This document shows positions 59,195-64,000 of a stretch of DNA of 64,000 nucleotides, piece by piece. Source of the stretch: 2-01-FULL-40-13 sp964433155. GTDB lineage: Bacteria > Patescibacteriota > Microgenomatia > UBA1406 > GWC2-37-13. The notes beneath the pieces are model-generated. The model saw only the letters and a program-made list of their open reading frames with translations. It did no database searches and was not told the origin of the DNA. Made by a program: the position numbers and the translations under genes. The stretch is taken from NCBI GenBank assembly GCA_964433155.1, contig CAYSQE010000002.1, positions 1 through 64,000 on the forward strand. The letters run 5' to 3'. Every line of letters begins with the position of its first letter. Within the stretch, counting starts at the first letter, position 1.

Positions 59195-60289
59195 ATGAAA
59201 ATTAAACTAAATAAAGCAGAATTCTTAGAAAAACTTTCTTTTGCAACTTCCTTCACTTCCGCAAAACTAATTTCTTTACCTATCTTACAAAATATTTACA
59301 TAAAAATAGAAAAAAATTTAATGCATTTTTATAGTAGCAACCTTAATTCTTTTTTTCATACAACGCAAAAAATAGAGAACAATGAAACAAAGAGTTTTGT
59401 TATAGAACCAAAGAAGCTGGTAGAATTTTTAGGTTTATTACCAGAGGGAAAGATTGATCTACAAGTCGATGAAAAGCAGATAAGCGTAACTTTTGGAAAA
59501 ACAAGCGGAAAGTTCCCCCTTGTCATATCTGAAGACTTTCCGCTACCCCCAAAAATTGACGAGAAAGAACAAAAACTAAAAACTGGACTATTGACAAAAA
59601 ACCTTCCTTTGGTTCTTTTTTCTGCCTCATCTGACGAGACAAGGCCAGTTCTTTCTGGGGTTAATTTTCTAACCAACGAAGAATTGATTATTGTGGCAAC
59701 AGACGGGTTTAGACTTTCTTTATTAAAGACCAAAAAGGAGGAAAATTTTCCCTCTGCGATTATCCCAGCGGAGTTCTTAAGAGAAATGGGTCAATTCATA
59801 ATGAATGAGGAGCATCTTGGTTTTTTCTACTCAGCGAAAGAAAAGATTATCCTTTTTAAGATAGGGGAGATAGAGCTCTATTCGCGCCTTATCGAGGGAG
59901 ACTTTCCCCCGTTTGAAAAGGTGATTCCGCAAGAAAAAAAAACAAGCATAAAATTAGACAGAGAAGAGTTTTTAAGAAACATTAAACTCATCTCTATTTT
60001 CGCAAGAGACTTTTCTAATATTATTGTTTTAGAAACGCAAAAAGGAGGGGTCAGCTTTAAGCCGAAAACGGAAGAAGGTAGAGAAAATAGCGCTTTTCAG
60101 GAATGCCAAATAGAAGGAGAACAACAAAAAGTGGCATTTAATTATAAATTTTTACTTGATTTTTTAAACACGGTGAGGGGTGAATATGTCATTGTAGAGA
60201 TATTAAGAGCCGATGCTCCAATAGTATTTAAAACTGAAAATGAATCAAACTTTCTTCACATTATAATGCCGGTTAGAATACAGGAGTGA
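59195..60289 (+). CDS. dnaN: DNA polymerase III beta clamp
   Basis: 364 residues in three clamp domains. KIKLNKAEFLEKLSFATSFTSAKLISLPILQNIYIKIE opens domain 1; LFSASSDETRPVLSGVNFLTNEELIIVATDGFRLSLLK is the domain 2 hallmark; NFLHIIMPVRIQE closes domain 3. It forms the sliding ring for replication. The start lies 9 nt after the trio element, so initiation at the origin and dnaN transcription may interfere. The end overlaps the RNase HI gene by 17 nt. Confidence 0.95.
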   Translation: MKIKLNKAEFLEKLSFATSFTSAKLISLPILQNIYIKIEKNLMHFYSSNLNSFFHTTQKIENNETKSFVIEPKKLVEFLGLLPEGKIDLQVDEKQISVTFGKTSGKFPLVISEDFPLPPKIDEKEQKLKTGLLTKNLPLVLFSASSDETRPVLSGVNFLTNEELIIVATDGFRLSLLKTKKEENFPSAIIPAEFLREMGQFIMNEEHLGFFYSAKEKIILFKIGEIELYSRLIEGDFPPFEKVIPQEKKTSIKLDREEFLRNIKLISIFARDFSNIIVLETQKGGVSFKPKTEEGRENSAFQECQIEGEQQKVAFNYKFLLDFLNTVRGEYVIVEILRADAPIVFKTENESNFLHIIMPVRIQE

Positions 60290-60689
60290 GAGTTTTTTTA
60301 ACTAACGAATCTGCTAGTCTATTTTCTTCTCTAGGAATAAACTTATAAACTACAGGAACGCCGATCTCTAACTCTAATAGTCGAATCTTCATGATAAAAT
60401 CGCGAAGCGTTGGGCTTTTCACTTTAAAGAAGCCATTTAGTTGATTAACCATGAGGTTAGAGTCAGAGAAGCAGACTATTTTTGAGATTTGACCCGCCCT
60501 CTTTTTGTTATTTTTGACCCATTCTAACGCTGAAGTCAAAGCAGAGTATTCGGCAAAGTTGTTAGTATTGATTCCCAGTCTTTTTGAGAAGTTGAAAATT
60601 GCTCTCTCGTTAAGATAAACAATAAAGGCCATTGCTGCGGGGCCTGGGTTATTAATCGCACCTCCGTCTATATATACCTTAAGTTCCAT
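60273..60689 (-). CDS. RNase HI-family protein
   Basis: 138 residues. LKVYIDGGAINNPGPAAMAFIVY (first Asp), NNFAEYSALTSALEWV (Glu), VCFSDSNLMVNQLNGFFKVKSP (Asp) and FIPREENRLADSLVKK (Asp) give the complete DEDD site of the RNase HI/reverse-transcriptase-like family (PF13456). It would remove RNA from RNA-DNA hybrids. It lies 8 nt after the recombinase gene in the same direction. Confidence 0.88.
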   Translation of the reverse strand: MELKVYIDGGAINNPGPAAMAFIVYLNERAIFNFSKRLGINTNNFAEYSALTSALEWVKNNKKRAGQISKIVCFSDSNLMVNQLNGFFKVKSPTLRDFIMKIRLLELEIGVPVVYKFIPREENRLADSLVKKTLTPVF

Positions 60690-60697
60690 GAAGGATA

Positions 60698-61561
60698 TTA
60701 TAGTTCACCCAAGCGTTCTTTTCTTTCTGCCTCTTCCTTTACTAGGTTTAGGAAGCGCTCAGTTGAAGAAAGGCGGCGATGGCCAACGATTTTGGCGATA
60801 TATTCAACCGACGCCCCATTGATAAGTTGGTAGGCTATAAAGGTATTACGAAGGTCGTTGACGGTCGCGTTTTCAATACCAACTTCCCTAAAACAGCGAG
60901 TAATGATTTGGCGTATATTTCTTATCAGAAGCGGGTGGCCTGTGCGCGTAATAAAAATATGTTCATCCTGGGTTGAGTTTCCTCTTGTTTTTAAATAATC
61001 GGAGATAGCTTTTTTTGCCGCCTTATTAAGGGGTACATTTCGTTCCTGATTTTTTCCATAACCCCTGATTTTCAAAGCCTCTTCGTCGACGTCAGCTAGA
61101 AGGAGGCCGGCTAGCTCGCCTATCTTAATACCAGTTTGCAGAAGAATCTCAATCAGCGCGTAGGTTCGGGTGTCTTCTTTACCAACATCTCTTAAGGCCC
61201 TATACTCTAGTTTGCTGAAGATCCTTGGTGGTGCCTGGGTGTATTTTGGATGAGAAACATCAAGTGAGGGATTTTGTTCTAAAACAGCCTCATTTTTTAA
61301 ATAACGAAAAAAGGTGCGAATTGAGTTGAGTTTTCTAGAGGCCGATTTTTTTGTGTAGCTTTCTTGCAGTAACTTATTAATAAAAGCGTCAATATCTTCT
61401 TTTTTAACTTCTCTGATATCGCTCTTTTCTTTACTGGTCAAAAAACCAATAAATTGTTCTAGGTCTTTTTTATAAGCTATAATTGTGAAATCTGACTTTC
61501 CTTGTGATTTTAAATAAGTGACAAATTTATCTAAAAGGCTGGGAAGAACCATGGTATCCAT
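60698..61561 (-). CDS. XerC/D-like tyrosine recombinase lacking catalytic residues
   Basis: 287 residues with the N-terminal SAM-like domain (LLDKFVTYLKSQGKSDFTIIAYKKDLEQFIGFL) and the C-terminal catalytic fold. Active-site positions have changed: Arg I is Lys146 (TGIKIGEL), the HxLR-H block reads Asn235-Asp-Leu-Arg238-Asn239, and the nucleophile Tyr is Phe270 (STERFLNL). Only Arg238 and His261 clearly remain. The frame is intact and the fold conserved, so it is probably a DNA-binding protein without strand cleavage. An unidentified second Xer would be needed for dimer resolution. Confidence 0.85.
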   Translation of the reverse strand: MDTMVLPSLLDKFVTYLKSQGKSDFTIIAYKKDLEQFIGFLTSKEKSDIREVKKEDIDAFINKLLQESYTKKSASRKLNSIRTFFRYLKNEAVLEQNPSLDVSHPKYTQAPPRIFSKLEYRALRDVGKEDTRTYALIEILLQTGIKIGELAGLLLADVDEEALKIRGYGKNQERNVPLNKAAKKAISDYLKTRGNSTQDEHIFITRTGHPLLIRNIRQIITRCFREVGIENATVNDLRNTFIAYQLINGASVEYIAKIVGHRRLSSTERFLNLVKEEAERKERLGEL

Positions 61562-61673
61562 AATAATCCCATAATATACTCAATGAAGATAAAAAAATCA
61601 AGCGCATTTTAAACTTGTTTTCTTCACGATTCTCTGTTATCATATTTGCTCAATCTCAAAAGACTTTTCTCTT

Positions 61674-61680
61674 AAGGAGG
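61674..61680 (+). promoter_or_regulatory. Strong Shine-Dalgarno of the S1 protein gene
   Basis: AAGGAGG, a full match to the anti-SD, 9 nt before the ATG at 61690. It fixes this start over an in-frame codon 75 nt upstream and stands out in a genome where most starts lack an SD. Confidence 0.9.
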
Positions 61681-61689
61681 ATTTTATTG

Positions 61690-62754
61690 ATGTCAAAAAA
61701 AATATCTACTCACCCAATGGAGGCACTGCTTTTAAAGCACCACCCAGCAAAAATCACAAAAGGTCAAGAACTAGAGGCGACGATAGTTTCATTGTCAAAA
61801 AAAGGAGTTCTATTTGATGTGGGAGCAAAAGCCTTCGCCGTCCTTGGTGACATGGAGGTAAAGGAACTATCCACATATCTTCCCTATCTTAAGGTTGCTG
61901 GAAAAATGAAGGTTAGAATCGTGGCGCCTGAGTCAAAAGACGGATACCCTGTGGTATCAATGAGGAAGTTTTTTCAAAAGGGGAAATGGGAGATTTTAAA
62001 AGAGAAGAAGGAAAAAGAGGAGGAGATAGAGGCCATATGTGGTGAGTACGGAAAAGGGGGGGTTTTTGTCGACTTTATGGGCATACGTGGAGTTATACCC
62101 AAAATTCAACTTACAGAGAAATACATCAATCAACCAAATAAACTTGAGGGGCAAAAAATAAAGGTAAGAATTCTAGAGGTAGATGAGGAAAAAAATAGGC
62201 TCGTTGTTTCACAGAAAGCTGCCGCTCTAGGAATTTCTCAAAAAGATCTAAGAGAGAAATTTGAAAAAATCAAAGAAGGGGGAAAATATAAGGCAAAAGT
62301 ACTGGGAGTGTCTGAGTTTGGTGCATTCTGTGAGGTTGAGGGAGTTGAGGGTCTTATTCATATCTCAGAAATTTCTTGGGAAAAGGTCACAAATGCAGGT
62401 GAATACGTTAAGTCTGGCGATCTTATCGCTGTGATTGTTGTTGAAAAAAACCCAACAGATTTAAAACTTAATCTATCTTTAAAACGACTCAGCAAAGACC
62501 CCTGGGAAGACATAGAAGAAAAATATCCAAAAGATAAGCAAGTGACGGGAATAGTAGTTAGAAAAGAAAAATATGGCTATTTTGTGAGACTAGAGCCTGG
62601 CATAGAAGGATTAATACACGTAAGTAAGCTTACCGGTGAGGAGAAGTTTGAGCCAGGGCACGAGGTAAAGGTTTTCATCGAGAAGGTTAATAAAAAGAAT
62701 CGTCGCATGAGTTTGCTTCTTCCTCAAAAAGAGAAACCAGTTACCTACAGATAA
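61690..62754 (+). CDS. rpsA: S1 RNA-binding domain protein (ribosomal S1-like)
   Basis: 354 residues with four S1 repeats. The first is GQELEATIVSLSKKGVLFDVGAKAFAVL. The second is more divergent (EAICGEYGKGGVFVDFMGIRGVIP). The third and fourth are typical (KYKAKVLGVSEFGAFCEVEGVEGLIHISEISW and GIVVRKEKYGYFVRLEPGIEGLIHVSKL). It fits the short S1 of CPR and Gram-positive bacteria, which helps mRNA bind the 30S subunit. The strong SD suggests high expression. Confidence 0.88.
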   Translation: MSKKISTHPMEALLLKHHPAKITKGQELEATIVSLSKKGVLFDVGAKAFAVLGDMEVKELSTYLPYLKVAGKMKVRIVAPESKDGYPVVSMRKFFQKGKWEILKEKKEKEEEIEAICGEYGKGGVFVDFMGIRGVIPKIQLTEKYINQPNKLEGQKIKVRILEVDEEKNRLVVSQKAAALGISQKDLREKFEKIKEGGKYKAKVLGVSEFGAFCEVEGVEGLIHISEISWEKVTNAGEYVKSGDLIAVIVVEKNPTDLKLNLSLKRLSKDPWEDIEEKYPKDKQVTGIVVRKEKYGYFVRLEPGIEGLIHVSKLTGEEKFEPGHEVKVFIEKVNKKNRRMSLLLPQKEKPVTYR

Positions 62755-62797
62755 CTATTATAATGACTATAACCGTTATAACAGTTATACTGTCTTC

Positions 62798-63607
62798 ATG
62801 GAACAGCATCCCATGCCTCGTCAGATTACCACCTTTGAGTTTAAGCTCATAGGTTTTCTTACGCTTAAACAATTTATCTACTTAGTAATCTTTATTCCTC
62901 TTGGTTATGTCGTGTTTAGTATTTTCCCAATCCCGATTCTGAATATTATTTTTGCAGCCTGTGTAGGCGGTATTGGCGTTGCTTTTGCCTTTGTTCCGAT
63001 AAACGATCGGCCCTTAGATATTTGGATCAAAAACCTTCTAAAAAGACTTACTTCACCGACTCAATATATATATAAGAAACACAACTCGCCAGTTTATTTC
63101 TTCAAAAATTTGTTTTTTACTTCTGACCCACATAGGGTGATGACGCATATCGAATCTCAGGAGAAGCTGGCTGCATATTTAGCAAAAACAAAACAAACAC
63201 AAGCTCCCAGCGTGAAAAAACAAACAATTACTACGTTGTTGCAAAAATCAAATGTCGCACTAAAGGGAGAAAAATCGACTTCGGCAGAGAGACAGACCGA
63301 CACAGCTACACCAACAGCTCAGGTGCAAATGATAAAAAAACCTTTTTTTGCAGGCATAATAGAGAATCACAAACTTCTTCCTTTACCTGGAATATTAATC
63401 TATGTGAAGGACAGCAACGGAAAAATTGTCCGCCTTTTAAAAACTAACCCTCATGGCGTGTTTGCCACATTCACTACCCTGTCTCCATCTGAATACACAT
63501 TTGAGTTTAAGGACCCAAAGAATACCTACATTTTTGATACAATAAAAATACAAATTAATGAATCTAATCCAAAATCTCTCGAAATTTTTTCAAAAGAACT
63601 TTTATGA
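62798..63607 (+). CDS. PrgI-family T4SS membrane protein
   Basis: 269 residues. PRQITTFEFKLIGFLTLKQFIYLVIFIPLGYVVFSIF, then a second helix (ILNIIFAACVGGIGVAFAFVPI) and DRPLDIWIKNLLKRL are the PrgI (PF12666) pattern. The rest is a Lys/Thr linker and a C-terminal beta domain (FAGIIENHKLLPLPGILIYVKDSNGKIVRLLKTNPHGVF), a carboxypeptidase-regulatory-like fold. PrgI proteins work with VirB4 ATPases, and the next gene is one, overlapping as ATGA. Confidence 0.88.
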   Translation: MEQHPMPRQITTFEFKLIGFLTLKQFIYLVIFIPLGYVVFSIFPIPILNIIFAACVGGIGVAFAFVPINDRPLDIWIKNLLKRLTSPTQYIYKKHNSPVYFFKNLFFTSDPHRVMTHIESQEKLAAYLAKTKQTQAPSVKKQTITTLLQKSNVALKGEKSTSAERQTDTATPTAQVQMIKKPFFAGIIENHKLLPLPGILIYVKDSNGKIVRLLKTNPHGVFATFTTLSPSEYTFEFKDPKNTYIFDTIKIQINESNPKSLEIFSKELL

Positions 63608-64000
63608 AAGCCACTTCGCCAGTTAAGGCAACGACCCAAACATTTGTTGAGATAGAGGAAATAAAAGACGATATCATCCTAATGAAAGATTATTCAGCTT
63701 CTACCGTTATAGAAATCGGGGCGGTGAATTTTTGGCTCTTATCTGCAGAAGAGCAGTCGGCAATGATCTATGCATATTCAAGTCTTTTAAATTCACTCTC
63801 ATTTCCTACACAGATTCTAATCCTATCAAAAAAAATGGACGTTTCATCATATTTAGATTATTTAGAAGGCAAGATTAAGCACCAAACAACAGACCTGCTT
63901 CGTACTAGATTGCAAAGTTATAAAGAGTTTATTAAAACAGTGGTAAAAAGAAACACCGTTTTGGAAAAACGTTTTTTTTTCGTAGTCCCTTTTTCGCCTC
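63604..64000 (+). CDS. VirB4/TraC-like ATPase, N-terminal part (cut by window end)
   Basis: The first 132 codons of a gene that runs off the window. KDDIILMKDYSASTVIEIGAVNFWLLSAEEQSAMIYAYSSLLNSLSFPTQILILSKKMDV is the N-terminal domain seen in VirB4/TraC-type proteins next to PrgI in CPR. The Walker motifs would lie beyond the end. The ATG overlaps the PrgI stop (63604-63607). Confidence 0.75.
   Translation, partial: MKATSPVKATTQTFVEIEEIKDDIILMKDYSASTVIEIGAVNFWLLSAEEQSAMIYAYSSLLNSLSFPTQILILSKKMDVSSYLDYLEGKIKHQTTDLLRTRLQSYKEFIKTVVKRNTVLEKRFFFVVPFSP

Noticed and set aside
1..64000. CRISPR arrays, insertion sequences and rRNA genes
   Set aside because: No regularly spaced repeats, no transposase frames and no rRNA-like stretches were seen on either strand.

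Overview
The window reads as a chromosomal segment of a Candidate Phyla Radiation (Patescibacteria) bacterium, most likely of the Microgenomates group. This placement is inferred from content, not from a tree. The DNA is AT-rich and densely packed. It carries families typical of these genomes: a DUF5667 protein, a DUF5678/retropepsin pair, PrgI, a VirB4-like protein and a T4SS-type pilin, class II B12-dependent ribonucleotide reductase, RNase Y without a membrane anchor, a UbiA-type phosphoribosyltransferase and several PIN-domain toxins. Many genes have an extended -10 box (TGnTAnAAT) only 5-8 nt before the start codon, so leaderless or nearly leaderless mRNAs appear common. Only a few genes (HU, the S1 protein, recA) show a clear Shine-Dalgarno sequence.

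Layout. 0-7 kb: a cyclase-family enzyme, the smpB-ssrA (tmRNA) pair, a nucleotide-sanitation pair, and a LexA repressor with two SOS boxes and two tiny membrane-protein genes behind it. 7-17 kb: envelope and glycosylation genes (three GT-C-like proteins, an O-antigen ligase), an EndoQ-family PHP protein split by a 384-residue intein, and HU. 17-28 kb: RNase Y, then an accessory zone with two toxin-antitoxin modules and three broken genes (a methyltransferase, an ABC ATPase and a DUF5680 gene, the last two each interrupted by one in-frame TAA), then recX and recA. 28-44 kb: a UbiA-type prenyltransferase, a sugar-phosphate isomerase, glnA with a GAF-ANTAR regulator and a candidate two-hairpin ANTAR target in its leader, two more toxin-antitoxin modules, a GHKL ATPase, a monooxygenase/glycosyltransferase pair, and ComF. 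44-53 kb: nrdR, class II RNR and a PduO-type cobalamin adenosyltransferase, followed by metK, msrA, a DUF4430 protein, an ECF-like membrane protein, and a probable cobalamin riboswitch in front of a zinc-ribbon protein of unknown function; then trxA and msrB. 53-64 kb: a SpoIID-like secreted protein, T4SS-type genes, an archaeal-type RNA-ligase-partner PIN protein, the dnaA-dnaN origin region, RNase HI, a catalytically degraded Xer-like recombinase, an S1 protein, PrgI and the start of a VirB4-like gene.

Several groups look functionally joined. The 44.5-52 kb block looks like cobalamin use, salvage and sensing in a cell that probably cannot make B12. The 31.7-33.9 kb block looks like nitrogen-responsive RNA-level control of glutamine synthetase. 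The 6.0-6.95 kb block looks like a SOS operon. Repeats of several unusual kinds run through genes and spacers: short palindromes, 7-bp-periodic tandem repeats, and palindromic segments in frame inside coding sequence.
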